A DNA stretch of 64,000 nucleotides from the NCBI GenBank assembly GCA_017518105.1, contig JAFWWC010000029.1, positions 59,535 through 123,534 of the forward strand. Direction: 5' to 3'. The notes under the pieces were generated by a model. The model was given only the letters and a program-made list of their open reading frames with translations, was not told the origin of the DNA and made no database searches. The stretch comes from Selenomonadaceae bacterium. GTDB lineage: Bacteria; Bacillota; Negativicutes; Selenomonadales; Selenomonadaceae. Numbering within the stretch: the stretch's first letter is position 1; every line of letters begins with the position of its first letter. This document shows positions 6,942-16,945 of the stretch, in pieces. The position numbers were made by a program, and so were the translations under genes.

Positions 6942-9500
6942 TTGAACGACAAAACTTTAACGCCGATGATGGAACAGTATCGCGCACAGAAGACGCAGCA
7001 CCCCAACGAGCTTTTATTCTTCCGTCTAGGCGACTTCTTCGAGATGTTCAACGAGGACGCCCAAACCGCCTCGCGGGAAATCGGCTTGACGCTCACTCAA
7101 CGGCAAGGCGTGCCTATGTGCGGCGTTCCTGCCCATGCCGTCGAAGGTTATCTGCAAAAGCTCGTCGCCAAAGGTTATCGCGTGGCAATCGTCGACCAAA
7201 TCGGCGACCCGAAGGCTAAAGGCTTAACCGAACGTGCCCTAACCAAAATCGTCACGCCGGGCACGATTTTGACTGAAGACGCTTTGACGACGGCGGGGAA
7301 CAATTACCTTGCGTTGATTGCCGAGGGCGGCGAAGAACTTTCCTTGGCGGGCGCGGACATCTCAACGGGCGAAATCTTCTACGCGCTCTATGACGGGGCT
7401 AATCGCGAGCAAAATCTCTTCGACGAACTCTACCGCCTCAGCCCGCACGAAATTTTAATCGCGGGCGAATTGACCTTCCTAAAGCGGCTACGAAACTTCG
7501 CTGACCTTAAGCTTGACGGTTGCACGTTCACGACGACTGACGCCGCGCAGAATTCCACCGAAAATTTTTCCGAGCAACACTTCAACGCGGACGACTTGCC
7601 AGCCGCCGAGCTTGCCGCCCGTGCCGTAGAAAATCTCCTGCAGTACATTCATTCGACCGTGCGCACCGACCTAAAGCATATCGCTAGGCTCACCCGCCTT
7701 GACATGAGCAATCATCTTGTGCTTGACGCGACGGCTTTAAGAAATCTGGAGGTCGTCCGGAACCTGCGCGACGGCTCAAAGAAGGATACGCTCTTCGACG
7801 TGCTGGACTGTACGAAAACTGCCCTTGGCAATCGTCTGCTACGTCATTGGCTTGAAAGTCCGCTTGTCGACGTGACAGCGATTAATCGACGACTCGACGC
7901 CGTGGAGGAGCTTTTTAAGAATTTCACGACGCGGCGAAATTTACGCGAGGCTCTAAAGGACATTCACGATTTTGAACGGCTGATGACTAAGATTGAAGTC
8001 GGCTCGGCTAATGCCCGCGACTTGACGGCGATAAAAATTTCTATGCTTGCCCTGCCGAAGATTAAGGAAATTCTCCGCGACGTGACGAGCGATATTCTTG
8101 CCGCGTGTCGAGACGGTTTAGGGGACTTCAGCGACGAGGCAAAACTTATCGGCGAGGCTATCAACGAGAGCGCGTCTTTGTCCGTGAGGGACGGCGGCAT
8201 CATAAACAGCGGCTACAATGAAGACCTTGATAATCTGCGTCGCCTGTCGGTTGATAACAAGGCTGTCCTGCAAGGCATAGAGGAGCGCGAGCGGACTAGG
8301 ACGGGCATTCGGGCGTTGAAGGTCGGCTATAATCGCGTCTTCGGCTACTATATCGAGGTGCGGCACAGCGGAGCAAGCAAAGTTCCCGCCAATTACATTC
8401 GCAAGCAAACTCTGAGCAATGCCGAACGCTATATCACGCAGGAGCTTAAAGAGTACGAGACGCAAATACTCGGTTCGCAGGAGCGCATAGTTAATCTTGA
8501 GTACAATCTCTTCTGCGAAGTTCGAGACCGCGTTAAGGCTCGTCTGCCGCAAATCCAGGACACCGCCAAGCGGCTTGCGTTGATTGACGTTATCGCCTCT
8601 ATGGCGGAGGCGGCGCACCTGAACAACTATACGCGCCCCGACCTGAATATTGACGGAACGATTGACATTCGCGACGGGCGGCATCCTTTGGTTGAGAGGA
8701 TTTTAACCAGCAGTCTGTTTGTACCGAATGACACGAGCTTAAGCCCGAACCGTTGCGCGATGATGATTATCACCGGACCGAACATGGCGGGCAAGTCGAC
8801 TTACATGCGGCAGGTTGCGCTTTTGACGTTGATGACGCAGGCGGGCAGTTTCATTCCGGCGGCGAGCGCGAACATTTGCCCCGTAGACAGGATTTTCACG
8901 AGGATAGGCGCAAGTGATGATTTAGTAAGCGGGCAATCAACTTTTATGGTCGAGATGAACGAGGTAGCGCAAATCCTCAAGTACGCAACTGAACGGAGCT
9001 TGATTATCCTAGACGAGGTCGGGCGCGGCACTTCGACTTTCGACGGCATGAGCATTGCACGCGCCGTCATTGAGTACATTGATAAAAAAATTCGGGCTAA
9101 AACTTTGTTCGCCACGCATTATCACGAGCTAACGGACTTAGCGGAGACTTCAGCGCGGATAGAAAATTTCTGCGTGGCAGTCAAGGAACGCGGGAGCGAA
9201 GTCATCTTCCTGCGTCGAATCAAGCAGGGCGGCGCAGATAAATCATACGGCATTCAAGTCGCTAAGCTTGCCGGGCTTCCAAAGTCCGTAATGAAACGTG
9301 CGGAAGAAATTTTAAAGTCAATGGAAAAATCGGAGCCAGTCCGCCCCGTCATCAACAGGAAAGGTTCCGCGCCCGATATGTTCGTTGCACAGGGCTTTAA
9401 AGATTTGCTAGCTATCGACGTGCCAAGCCTGACGCCGATTGAGGCAATGAGTAAACTTTATGAACTGCAACAACAAGCAAGAAAGGAATTCGGACAATGA
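6942..9500 (+). CDS. mutS: DNA mismatch repair protein MutS
   Basis: Recognises mismatches and small loops and couples ATP use to MutL recruitment. The mismatch-binding Phe-X-Glu motif is present (LGDFFEMFNEDA, FFEMF near residue 28), as are the connector, lever and clamp regions and the ATPase core with Walker A GPNMAGKSTYMRQ, the ST-FMVEM loop, Walker B LIILDEVGRGTS and the TLFATHYHEL switch. 852 aa is a full-length MutS1. TTG 6942 follows a GAGGTG site. mutL, often next to mutS, is not in this window; the lipoprotein gene overlaps the mutS stop by 4 bases. Confidence 0.97.
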   Translation: MNDKTLTPMMEQYRAQKTQHPNELLFFRLGDFFEMFNEDAQTASREIGLTLTQRQGVPMCGVPAHAVEGYLQKLVAKGYRVAIVDQIGDPKAKGLTERALTKIVTPGTILTEDALTTAGNNYLALIAEGGEELSLAGADISTGEIFYALYDGANREQNLFDELYRLSPHEILIAGELTFLKRLRNFADLKLDGCTFTTTDAAQNSTENFSEQHFNADDLPAAELAARAVENLLQYIHSTVRTDLKHIARLTRLDMSNHLVLDATALRNLEVVRNLRDGSKKDTLFDVLDCTKTALGNRLLRHWLESPLVDVTAINRRLDAVEELFKNFTTRRNLREALKDIHDFERLMTKIEVGSANARDLTAIKISMLALPKIKEILRDVTSDILAACRDGLGDFSDEAKLIGEAINESASLSVRDGGIINSGYNEDLDNLRRLSVDNKAVLQGIEERERTRTGIRALKVGYNRVFGYYIEVRHSGASKVPANYIRKQTLSNAERYITQELKEYETQILGSQERIVNLEYNLFCEVRDRVKARLPQIQDTAKRLALIDVIASMAEAAHLNNYTRPDLNIDGTIDIRDGRHPLVERILTSSLFVPNDTSLSPNRCAMMIITGPNMAGKSTYMRQVALLTLMTQAGSFIPAASANICPVDRIFTRIGASDDLVSGQSTFMVEMNEVAQILKYATERSLIILDEVGRGTSTFDGMSIARAVIEYIDKKIRAKTLFATHYHELTDLAETSARIENFCVAVKERGSEVIFLRRIKQGGADKSYGIQVAKLAGLPKSVMKRAEEILKSMEKSEPVRPVINRKGSAPDMFVAQGFKDLLAIDVPSLTPIEAMSKLYELQQQARKEFGQ

Positions 9501-10291
9501 GAAAGATTTTTCTACTACTGCTGATGATTCTGACTATAAGCGGTTGTGGCTCGTCAGGGGATAAGCAACAGACAATCAAAGTCGGCACGCTCACTCAGCT
9601 GAACACCACGCCCGAACAAGCCGCTAAATATTCTGGAGGCGGCGAGATGAACTTCTACGACAACTTCAACTCAATGCAGATGGCTTTGTCGGCGGGCAAC
9701 ATCAACTCGATTCAAACCTATGGTAGCGTGGCAAAGTACATGACGGCGAACAATCCCGATTACCAAATCGATGAAACGGTTTCTCTGGTCGATAACTTCT
9801 GCTGTGCGATGCGCGAAGACGACGTTGACTTAAAGAACGCCTTCAACGCGGCGATTGAGGCAATGAAGGCTGACGGCACGCTTGATGCGCTCGTTGATAA
9901 GTACGTCACGAAGTTTGACGAGAATCCGATTGCCGTCGAGATAGCGCACATTGACGGCGCGGAAACGATTAGGGTTGGCATTACCGGCGATTTGCCTATG
10001 CTGGACTTTGTGCTAGCCGACGGGAAGCCCGCAGGTTTTAATACGGCTGTCCTTGCCGAAATCTCAAAGCGTATCGGGAAGAATATCGAACTCGTGCAAA
10101 TTGAAAGCGCAGCCCGTGCCGCCGCTTTGACTTCGGGACACGTAGACGTTGTTTTTTGGGTAGTGGTGCCCGCTGACGATTCAAATCGCCCGAAGGACTT
10201 CGACAAGCCCGAAGGCGTAGCCGTGACTGACCCTTACTATCAGGATGTTGTTGTTAATGTAAATCTTTCGAGCCTCACCGCAGGCTTTTAA
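9497..10291 (+). CDS. Lipoprotein with an apparently circularly permuted SBP_bac_3 solute-binding domain
   Basis: The signal peptide ends in a lipobox (LTISGCGSS), so it should be a lipid-anchored extracytoplasmic protein. The mature part carries family-3 solute-binding elements in permuted order: lobe-2 features first (IKVGTL, then FYDNFNSMQMALSAGN), the usual C-terminal helix next (AFNAAIEAMKADGTLDALVDKYV), and only then the usual N-terminal lobe (IRVGITGDLPMLDF, GFNTAVLAEISKRIGKNIELV, ALTSGHVDVVFW, VTDPYYQ). No ABC permease is adjacent; it overlaps mutS by 4 bases. It could bind an amino acid or act as a sensor. SBP similarity is clear; permutation is inferred from motif order. Confidence 0.75.
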   Translation: MRKIFLLLLMILTISGCGSSGDKQQTIKVGTLTQLNTTPEQAAKYSGGGEMNFYDNFNSMQMALSAGNINSIQTYGSVAKYMTANNPDYQIDETVSLVDNFCCAMREDDVDLKNAFNAAIEAMKADGTLDALVDKYVTKFDENPIAVEIAHIDGAETIRVGITGDLPMLDFVLADGKPAGFNTAVLAEISKRIGKNIELVQIESAARAAALTSGHVDVVFWVVVPADDSNRPKDFDKPEGVAVTDPYYQDVVVNVNLSSLTAGF

Positions 10292-10349
10292 GAAAGACCA
10301 ACTATAAAAAGTCAAGATTGAATTGAAGAACTTGGGCGAAGAAAAAAAC

Positions 10350-10378
10350 TTGAATATAGAAATAATTCGTGATAGACT
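10350..10378 (+). promoter_or_regulatory. Candidate promoter for ilvC
   Basis: TTGAAT, 17-base spacer, TAGACT, ending 39 bases before the ilvC start. I see no T-box or peptide attenuator in the short leader. Confidence 0.45.
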
Positions 10379-10417
10379 GTCGCAAGTTTCATTATTAGTT
10401 TTTTGGAGGTTTAATCA

Positions 10418-11434
10418 ATGGCAAAGACGTATTATGATTCCGATGTGAACTGGGAAATCCTGAACGGCAAGACCGTCGCGATTCTGGGTTTCGGTTCTCA
10501 AGGACACGCACACGCACTCAATCTCAAGGAAAGCGGCGTTAATGTTGTCGTGGGGCTTTACGAGGGTTCCAAGTCTAAGCCCGTCGCCGAGAAAGCTGGC
10601 TTGAAGGTTCTGCCCGTCGCCGAGGCTGTTAAAGTCGCTGATATAACGATGATTCTTATCCCCGACGAGAAGCAAGCCGACGTTTACCGCAACGAAATCG
10701 CGCCCAATCTTAAGCCTGGTTCGGCTCTCGCCTTCGCTCATGGGTTCAATATCCATTTTAAGCAAATCGTTCCCGCCGCTGATATTGATGTCTTCATGGT
10801 AGCTCCCAAGGGACCGGGGCATCTCGTCCGCAGGACTTTTGTTGAGGGCGGCGGCGTTCCCGACGTTTTCGCGATTGAGCAGGACGCCTCTGGTCATTGC
10901 TTCGACATTGCCCTTGCCTATGCTCGCGGTATCGGCGGCACCCGCGCTGGCGTCATTCAAACTACCTTCAAGGAAGAGACCGAGACCGACCTCTTCGGCG
11001 AACAGTGCGTTCTTTGCGGAGGCATCACTCACTTGATTCAAAATGGCTTTGAAGTTCTCGTCGAGGCTGGCTATCAACCGGAAGTTGCCTATTTCGAGAC
11101 CTTCCACGAGATGAAACTTATCGTCGACCTTATGTACGAAGGCGGCATGGCGAAAATGCGCAAGTCCATTAGCGATACGGCGGAGTATGGCGACTACACA
11201 ACCGGACCGAAGATTATAACGCCCGAAGTCCGCAAGGCTATGGAAAAGGCGTTGGCTGAAATTCAGGACGGCTCCTTTGCTCGCAACTGGCTCGTTGAGA
11301 ATCGTGCGGCGGGTCGTGCAAACTTCCTCGCACAGCGCAGAATTCACGCCGAGCATCAGATTGAAAAAGTCGGTGCAAAACTTCGTGGCATGATGAGCTG
11401 GCTCAAAGACGGCTCCGACTTGTCGAAGGATTAA
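10418..11434 (+). CDS. ilvC: Ketol-acid reductoisomerase
   Basis: Second step of valine/isoleucine synthesis: converts 2-acetolactate or 2-aceto-2-hydroxybutyrate to the dihydroxy acid with NAD(P)H and Mg2+. The N-terminal Rossmann loop [13 protein letters not shown] and the C-terminal knotted domain with metal-binding acidic residues ([24 protein letters not shown]) are all present. 338 aa is the usual class I length. TGGAGG lies upstream. It is followed by its own terminator; leuC and leuD come after an inserted defence-like gene. Confidence 0.97.
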   Translation: MAKTYYDSDVNWEILNGKTVAILGFGSQGHAHALNLKESGVNVVVGLYEGSKSKPVAEKAGLKVLPVAEAVKVADITMILIPDEKQADVYRNEIAPNLKPGSALAFAHGFNIHFKQIVPAADIDVFMVAPKGPGHLVRRTFVEGGGVPDVFAIEQDASGHCFDIALAYARGIGGTRAGVIQTTFKEETETDLFGEQCVLCGGITHLIQNGFEVLVEAGYQPEVAYFETFHEMKLIVDLMYEGGMAKMRKSISDTAEYGDYTTGPKIITPEVRKAMEKALAEIQDGSFARNWLVENRAAGRANFLAQRRIHAEHQIEKVGAKLRGMMSWLKDGSDLSKD

Positions 11435-11455
11435 TCTATCAGCCGAGAATTTTTA

Positions 11456-11499
11456 GGCGGCTTGTGCTTGTCAAATGTACAGGTACAAGCCGCCTTTTT
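11456..11499 (+). terminator. Intrinsic terminator after ilvC
   Basis: GGCGGCTTGT pairs perfectly with ACAAGCCGCC, and the stem extends to 15 bp with G-T pairs. A T-run follows. It covers the alternative upstream ATG (11475) of the next gene, which argues against that start. Confidence 0.85.
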
Positions 11500-11516
11500 C
11501 AAAAGGTGATAAACGC

Positions 11517-13265
11517 ATGGCAAACGAAATCATTTGCGAAAAAAATTTCATCAAAGACATTTTCAAGCGTTGGTATCGTGTTCCCGAATATCAACGCCCT
11601 TACGTTTGGGAAATTGAGCAAGTCGAAACGTTACTTGAAGACACTATCGCGGCTTTTCGTTCAAATGCAGAGTCGCAATATTTCTTGGGTTCGACAGTCT
11701 TAAAAATCAACGAGAAATCTAGCGATAACCTGACTTATGAAGAGTATGACCTCCTCGACGGACAGCAACGCTTGACGACGATTTTTTTAATGCTTGCAGT
11801 CATACGCGACATCTCCGAAAACAAGAATATTTATGACTTGAGCCGCAGTGCGATTTTTCAGGAAGAAAATGATTTCGACAATCAGCCGGAACGATTGAGA
11901 ATCGTCTTTGATATTCGCGATGACGTGAAAAATTTTGTAGATGAATACGTTAAACTCGACGACGGCACAAAAAAACTTGACGACCTCAAAACCTGTGCAA
12001 GCAATAACCACGAAGACATTTCCGTTCGCAACATGGCTTCGGCGATAATAACCTGTCAAAAATTCTTGCAAGAACTTAAACAGAGCTGCGAGTTCGAGAG
12101 TTACTTTAAATTTTTCTGGAACAAGATTCTGTTGGTCTGCGTCGCGACGAAAAAATTTGATGATGCTTTTCAACTGTTCACCGTGTTGAATGATCGCGGA
12201 CTCAAACTCCGAAATAGCGACATTTTGAAAGCAACGAATCTCCATGAAATAAAAAACGATGAGGACAGAAAAATATATGCTGGCGCATGGGAGGAAATGG
12301 AAAAATATTTCGGCGATGACTTCGATAAATTTTTGTCTTACGTCCGCACGATTTTGGTTAAGCGCAAGGCTGATATGACTTTGCTTAAGGAGTTTGAAGA
12401 AAATATTTACTCCGGGAAATTTTACGACCGTGCCACGAAACAATATCTCAACCGCGCTCCTTTGCTTAAAAAGGGAAAAGATACTTTTAAATACATTGGC
12501 AATGCCTTTGATATTTACAGGAAAGTTTTTGAGCTGAGAGATTTTAACGGGAGCTTTGAGGCGGCAAATTATTTAACCTTGATGACAGTCGGCTTGGAGG
12601 CGGATTATTGGACAGCGGCGGTTTTGAGTTTCTGTCAAAAATTTGGGTTCGATACTATAGCCGCCTACGATAACTTTTGCCGCTTCCTTAGATTGCTGGA
12701 CAAAAAAGTTTCGGCTGATTGGATTCGTTCGCAAACGCCCACTACCAGAATTGAAAATGTCAACGCCGTCATTAAAGCGATTGAGGCAACCGATACCTCG
12801 GATAAGCTTTTATCTTCCCTAACTTTTGACATTAAGTTAAGTGACCTTGAGCCGATTTTACGGGCGGACATTTACAAGAAACGTTATTCAAAATATCTTA
12901 TGCTCAAGTTGGATTTGCTCTATCATGGAAACAGCACGCAATTTCAAATTCCGCCAACCGTCAGCATTGAACATATCTTGCCGCAAAACCCGCCGCCGAA
13001 TAGCCAATGGCGTAAAGATTTTTCCGATGCCGAGCGCGAAGATTGGACGGACAAACTTGGCAACTTGATTTTAATCTCACGCAGAAAAAATTCTTCCTTG
13101 AGCAATCGTGACTTCGTCGAGAAAAAGAAACGTTACTTCGCAAATAATATTGAGCTGTTTTCAAATTCTGTTCGCGTGCTTAACTCTTACGACACTTGGA
13201 CGTTTGCCGACTTGAAACAAAATCATGCGGACGTTGTAAAGAAATTGCTTGAGGCTTACAGATAA
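11517..13265 (+). CDS. Single-chain GmrSD-like protein (DUF262 plus DUF1524/HNH)
   Basis: The N-terminal half is a DUF262 domain (YQRPYVWE near residue 26, [13 protein letters not shown] near 80), the nucleotide-hydrolysing part of the type IV restriction enzyme GmrS. The C-terminal part has the DUF1524 HNH-type nuclease signature [10 protein letters not shown] and [17 protein letters not shown], as in GmrD. Such fused proteins act against phages with modified DNA. 582 aa from ATG 11517, which AAAGGTGAT precedes; the earlier ATG 11475 lies inside the ilvC terminator. Codon use is AT-richer than the flanking ilvC and leuC, suggesting insertion into a branched-chain amino acid locus. The target is inferred from the family. 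Confidence 0.85.
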   Translation: MANEIICEKNFIKDIFKRWYRVPEYQRPYVWEIEQVETLLEDTIAAFRSNAESQYFLGSTVLKINEKSSDNLTYEEYDLLDGQQRLTTIFLMLAVIRDISENKNIYDLSRSAIFQEENDFDNQPERLRIVFDIRDDVKNFVDEYVKLDDGTKKLDDLKTCASNNHEDISVRNMASAIITCQKFLQELKQSCEFESYFKFFWNKILLVCVATKKFDDAFQLFTVLNDRGLKLRNSDILKATNLHEIKNDEDRKIYAGAWEEMEKYFGDDFDKFLSYVRTILVKRKADMTLLKEFEENIYSGKFYDRATKQYLNRAPLLKKGKDTFKYIGNAFDIYRKVFELRDFNGSFEAANYLTLMTVGLEADYWTAAVLSFCQKFGFDTIAAYDNFCRFLRLLDKKVSADWIRSQTPTTRIENVNAVIKAIEATDTSDKLLSSLTFDIKLSDLEPILRADIYKKRYSKYLMLKLDLLYHGNSTQFQIPPTVSIEHILPQNPPPNSQWRKDFSDAEREDWTDKLGNLILISRRKNSSLSNRDFVEKKKRYFANNIELFSNSVRVLNSYDTWTFADLKQNHADVVKKLLEAYR

Positions 13266-13287
13266 AAATTTTAGGAGAGTGATACGC

Positions 13288-14547
13288 ATGGGCATGACAA
13301 TGAGCGAAAAAATCCTAGCACGGCACGCGGGACTTGAGAGCGTGGAGGCGGGGCAACTTGTCATCTGCGACCTTGATTTAGTCATGGCAAACGACGTGAC
13401 GGGGCCGCCTTCAATCAAAGAGTTCGAGAAGATTGGACGCCCCGTTTTTAACCCCGATAAGATTGCGCTGATACCCGACCATTTCCAGCCCGCCAAAGAC
13501 ATCAAGAGCGCGGACTTAGCAAAGATTATGCGCGACTTCGCCCGCAAGAACAATATCAAGCACTACTACGAACAAGGGCGCGTTGGCATTGAACATGTTA
13601 TCTTGCCAGAATTCGGAATCGTCGCGCCGGGCATGTTGATTATCGGCGCGGACAGCCACACTTGCACCTATGGAGCGGTCAACGCGTTCTCGACGGGCGT
13701 GGGCACTACGGATTTGGCTGTAGGATTGGCGACGGGCAAGGCGTGGTTCAAAGTCCCCGAAGCTATCAACGTTCACTTGACGGGCAAGAAGCCTAAGAAC
13801 ATCTGCGGCAAGGACGTTATCTTGACTCTGATTGGGCGTATCGGCGTGGACGGCGCACTTTATAAGGCTTTGGAGTTCACAGGCGAGGGCGTCGCGGAAC
13901 TTTCGATGACTGACCGCTTGACGATTTCTAACATGGCGATTGAGGCGGGAGCTAAGGCGGGAGTCTTCCCATTCGATAAGGTTGCTGAGCTTTATGTCTC
14001 CCGCCGCGTGAATAAACCTTTCGAGCCGGTAGCCGCTGACGCCGACGCTAGATACTCTTCGACGGTCGAGATTAACCTAAGCGAACTTAAACCAGTCGTG
14101 GCACTGCCGCACCTGCCAGAAAACGTAAAGCCCGTTGACGAACTCGGCGAGATTAAAATTAATCAAGTCGTTATCGGCTCGTGCACAAATGGACGCCTTG
14201 AGGATTTGGGGATTGCGGCGGGGATTCTTCGCGGGCGCAAAGTTCATCCCGACGTTCGTTGCATAATAATTCCAGGTAGCCAAGAGATTTACAAAGAGGC
14301 GATGCGCTGTCATTGGCTAGAAACTTTTATCGACGCGGGGTGCGTGGTGAGCTGTCCGACGTGCGGTCCGTGCCTTGGCGGGTACATGGGAATTCTTAGC
14401 GCGGGCGAGCGTTGTGTCTCGACGACCAATCGCAACTTCCGCGGGCGCATGGGGCACGTAGACAGCGAAGTTTATCTTGCAAGTCCGTTCGTGGCGGCGG
14501 CGTCTGCTATCACCGGAAAAATTTCTACGCCTGAGGAGGTTATCTAA
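13288..14547 (+). CDS. leuC: 3-isopropylmalate dehydratase, large subunit
   Basis: Isomerises 2-isopropylmalate to 3-isopropylmalate in leucine synthesis using a [4Fe-4S] cluster. The ligands sit in IGSCTNGR (near residue 296) and in [10 protein letters not shown] (near 356). 419 aa matches the shorter archaeal/Firmicute LeuC subfamily, which also includes homoaconitases, but the adjacent leuD and nearby ilvC favour leucine synthesis. ATG 13288 is 8 bases after AGGAGAG; another ATG two codons later is possible. Its stop codon abuts the leuD start. Confidence 0.93.
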   Translation: MGMTMSEKILARHAGLESVEAGQLVICDLDLVMANDVTGPPSIKEFEKIGRPVFNPDKIALIPDHFQPAKDIKSADLAKIMRDFARKNNIKHYYEQGRVGIEHVILPEFGIVAPGMLIIGADSHTCTYGAVNAFSTGVGTTDLAVGLATGKAWFKVPEAINVHLTGKKPKNICGKDVILTLIGRIGVDGALYKALEFTGEGVAELSMTDRLTISNMAIEAGAKAGVFPFDKVAELYVSRRVNKPFEPVAADADARYSSTVEINLSELKPVVALPHLPENVKPVDELGEIKINQVVIGSCTNGRLEDLGIAAGILRGRKVHPDVRCIIIPGSQEIYKEAMRCHWLETFIDAGCVVSCPTCGPCLGGYMGILSAGERCVSTTNRNFRGRMGHVDSEVYLASPFVAAASAITGKISTPEEVI

Positions 14548-15033
14548 ATGATTGAAGGAAAGGTCTGGCGTTACGGCGACAACATTGACACCGACGTTAT
14601 AATTCCTGCGCGGTACCTGAACACGTTCGACCCGGCGGAGTTGGCTAAGCATTGCATGGTTGACATAGACGAGACTTTTGCCGCTCTCGTCAAGGCGGGC
14701 GACGTGATGGTTGGCGGCAAGAATTTCGGTTGCGGCTCCAGTCGCGAACATGCGCCCGTGGCTATCAAGGCGTCGGGGATTCCAGTCGTCATTGCGGCGA
14801 GCTTCGCTAGGATTTTCTATCGCAACGGGATTAATATCGGCTTGCCGCTCCTTGAAATTGGCGACGACGTGGAAAAGATTTCAGCCGACGACGTTTTGAG
14901 AATCGACACGGCGACCGGCACGATTGAAAACCTCACGACGGGCGACACGTTCAAAGCTCAACCACTCCCGCCATTCGTGCAGGGCATTGCGGACGCCGGC
15001 GGACTCATAAACTACATCAAGTCAAAGAATTAA
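14548..15033 (+). CDS. leuD: 3-isopropylmalate dehydratase, small subunit
   Basis: Partner of LeuC that forms the swivelling domain over the active site. [15 protein letters not shown] near the N-terminus and [12 protein letters not shown] near residue 60 are hallmark LeuD sequences. 161 aa is the short-form length. The ATG follows the leuC stop with no gap, and GAGGAGG is inside the end of leuC, indicating translational coupling. leuA and leuB are not in this window. Confidence 0.95.
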   Translation: MIEGKVWRYGDNIDTDVIIPARYLNTFDPAELAKHCMVDIDETFAALVKAGDVMVGGKNFGCGSSREHAPVAIKASGIPVVIAASFARIFYRNGINIGLPLLEIGDDVEKISADDVLRIDTATGTIENLTTGDTFKAQPLPPFVQGIADAGGLINYIKSKN

Positions 15034-15055
15034 TCCATTGCCGAACATAACAAAA

Positions 15056-15089
15056 GAACTCCTAAGCACAAAGCCTGGGAGTTCTTTTT
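15056..15089 (+). terminator. Intrinsic terminator after leuD
   Basis: GAACTCC pairs with GGAGTTC (9 bp with an inner G-T pair) followed by a TTTTTA tail. It separates leuD (+) from the convergent glf gene (-). Confidence 0.8.
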
Positions 15090-15092
15090 AGT

Positions 15093-16229
15093 TCAAACCA
15101 AAGCCGCGGCGACTTCTAAGGCACGTTTGATAACGTCGTCCATGTCGTAGTAGCGATACTCCGCGAGCCGCCCGACCGCCGTAACGTTCTTGAACGCGGC
15201 AAGCTCCGCAGAATATTTTTCGTAAGCCGCCCGCGCCTCGTCCGTGAACAGCGGGTAATAAGGTTCGTTCATGCCCGCGACGTACGCTTGAGGATACTCC
15301 TTTAAAATCGTCGTGCGCGTCGAGTGCGTCGGGTGAATCTGCTTGAACTCGGTTATGCGCGTGAAGTCGTAAGCGTTCGGGTAATTGACGACCGGAGCCG
15401 CCTGAAACTTTTCCGCGTCGAGGGTCTCGAACTTCATATCCATGCTACGATAAGGCAATTCGCCGAACTTCTTATCAAACAGCTCATCAAGTTGCCCCGT
15501 GTAAATCAGCCGCCCCTTGAAACGCTTCCTGAACAGTCTAACGTACTCGCCGCTCAGCTCCATGACTTCCCTAGAGTCGGTGTTGAGTAGTAGCTTGATG
15601 TTCTTATGGTCAAGCATGTTTTCAACGAGTTTTGTATAACCGAACTTGGGCACGGCTTGGAAACGGTCGCTGAAATATCCGTCGTCGCGTCCGATGAGGA
15701 TTGGCACTCGCGCCGTCACTGCTTCGGAAATTTTATCGGGCGGCAATCCCCATTGCTTTTCGGTGTAGTGCAGGAAAATCTTCTCGTAGACATAATCCGC
15801 TAAGAATTTCAAATCGGCGTCGGTGGACTTCCTTAGCTCCAGTATCGGAACCCGCTTGCCGTACTCGAAATTGCTGAGCAAAGCCGCCTCCAGCTTATCA
15901 GCCAGGCTCGGCGGGAAAACTTCGCGTAGCGTGTTTAGGTTAAACGGGAGCGGCACGGGCTTACCGTCCACGACCGCCTTAACCCGATGACGATAAAGCG
16001 TCCACTCGGTGAACTGCGATAGGTACTCCCAAATTTTTGCGTCGTCGGTATGGAAAAGGTGCGGTCCGTACTTGTGAATCAAAATGCCGCTTAAGTCTAG
16101 CTCGTCATAACAATTCCCTGCGATGTGCTTGCGCCGTTCAATCACCAAAATTTTCTTGCCGCTCTTTGCTAAGCGTTCCGCCAAGACCGAACCCGCCAGC
16201 CCTGCTCCAATAATCACTACGTCAAACAT
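15093..16229 (-). CDS. glf: UDP-galactopyranose mutase
   Basis: Interconverts UDP-galactopyranose and UDP-galactofuranose for cell-surface glycans, using reduced FAD. The FAD-binding loop GAGLAGSVLAERLAKSG is at residue ~8, followed by ERRKHIAGNCYD, the family signature KYGPHLFHT and C-terminal RPTGRLAEYRYYDMD-type residues (VGRLAEYRYYDMD). 378 aa matches bacterial Glf. ATG 16229 is 7 bases after AGGAGG; longer readings run into the divergent tetR promoter. Galactofuranose points to an O-antigen or capsule-like polysaccharide. Confidence 0.95.
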   Translation of the reverse strand: MFDVVIIGAGLAGSVLAERLAKSGKKILVIERRKHIAGNCYDELDLSGILIHKYGPHLFHTDDAKIWEYLSQFTEWTLYRHRVKAVVDGKPVPLPFNLNTLREVFPPSLADKLEAALLSNFEYGKRVPILELRKSTDADLKFLADYVYEKIFLHYTEKQWGLPPDKISEAVTARVPILIGRDDGYFSDRFQAVPKFGYTKLVENMLDHKNIKLLLNTDSREVMELSGEYVRLFRKRFKGRLIYTGQLDELFDKKFGELPYRSMDMKFETLDAEKFQAAPVVNYPNAYDFTRITEFKQIHPTHSTRTTILKEYPQAYVAGMNEPYYPLFTDEARAAYEKYSAELAAFKNVTAVGRLAEYRYYDMDDVIKRALEVAAALV

Positions 16230-16251
16230 TACCATTCCTCCTTTGCCGTCA

Positions 16252-16280
16252 AGGATATAACCTTTGGCGTGAAGCGTCAA
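16252..16280 (-). promoter_or_regulatory. Candidate promoter for glf
   Basis: On the minus strand, TTGACG, 17-base spacer, TATCCT, about 23 bases upstream of the glf start. It lies back to back with the tetR promoter, so the TetR protein could regulate both. Confidence 0.5.
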
Positions 16281-16287
16281 CTTTTTT

Positions 16288-16316
16288 TTGCGGCTAAGTC
16301 TTTGGCATGATATAAT
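16288..16316 (+). promoter_or_regulatory. Promoter for the tetR operon
   Basis: TTGCGG, 17-base spacer, perfect TATAAT, 30 bases before the tetR start. The 117-base divergent region holds both this and the glf promoter. Confidence 0.7.
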
Positions 16317-16345
16317 CGGAAAAAATTTTTCGGGAGGGCGCGGCA

Positions 16346-16945
16346 ATGGCAGAGAAAATCAGCTTGCGGAAACAGAAGAAATTTCAGGCGCGTCAAACAA
16401 TCTTAACCGCCGCGGCTCAACAGTTTGAACTTAACGGCTTTGCTAACACGTCAATCGCGGGAATCATGCAGGCGGCTCGGCTCGGCGTTGGCACGTTTTA
16501 CAACTACTTCAGCTCAAAGGAAGAAGTCTTGCTGACGTTAGCTAAGGACATACGCGAACAGGTCGCAAAAAGTCTTTCGGCGGCGAGCGAGGTCAATCAG
16601 TCGTCGCTTGAACTTTTGGAGCTGTGTTGCCTGTTGACGGCTAAGCTAATCGACAAGAACAGATTTATCCTGCCGCTGTTCATAAGTGCGAGCGAACACT
16701 CCGATAAGCCCGAACAGATTCCGCAGAGTTTATCGCCGGGTTTCCGTGAGCTGTTCGAGGAAATAATCCTGCGTGGTCAGGAGCGCGGCGAGTTTCGCTC
16801 TGACGTTCCGTCAAACATAATATCGGAGATGGTGCATTCGATTTATCAAACGACGGCATTTAGCAAGCTGGAGATTTCGTTTCAAGAAAATATCCGCCTC
16901 AAGGTAAAGATACTGCTCGACGGAATAAGGAGAGATAAATTTTGA
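16346..16945 (+). CDS. TetR/AcrR family transcriptional regulator
   Basis: The N-terminal DNA-binding domain is typical: RQTILTAAAQQFELNGFANTSIAGIMQAARLGVGTFYNYFSSKEEVL (residues ~15-62), the turn-helix ending in GTFYNYF. The remaining ~135 residues would form the ligand-binding helical domain, which is not diagnostic. 199 aa is typical. It overlaps the radical SAM gene by 4 bases (TTGA), so it is likely to regulate its own operon and perhaps the divergent glf. Ligand unknown. Confidence 0.92.
   Translation: MAEKISLRKQKKFQARQTILTAAAQQFELNGFANTSIAGIMQAARLGVGTFYNYFSSKEEVLLTLAKDIREQVAKSLSAASEVNQSSLELLELCCLLTAKLIDKNRFILPLFISASEHSDKPEQIPQSLSPGFRELFEEIILRGQERGEFRSDVPSNIISEMVHSIYQTTAFSKLEISFQENIRLKVKILLDGIRRDKF

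Noticed and set aside
10415..11356. 313-codon open frame on the minus strand
   Set aside because: It is antisense to ilvC, with no ribosome binding site and no recognisable domain.
15093..16346. 417-codon reading of glf
   Set aside because: The extra N-terminal residues are encoded across the divergent tetR promoter. The ribosome binding site supports the start at 16229.
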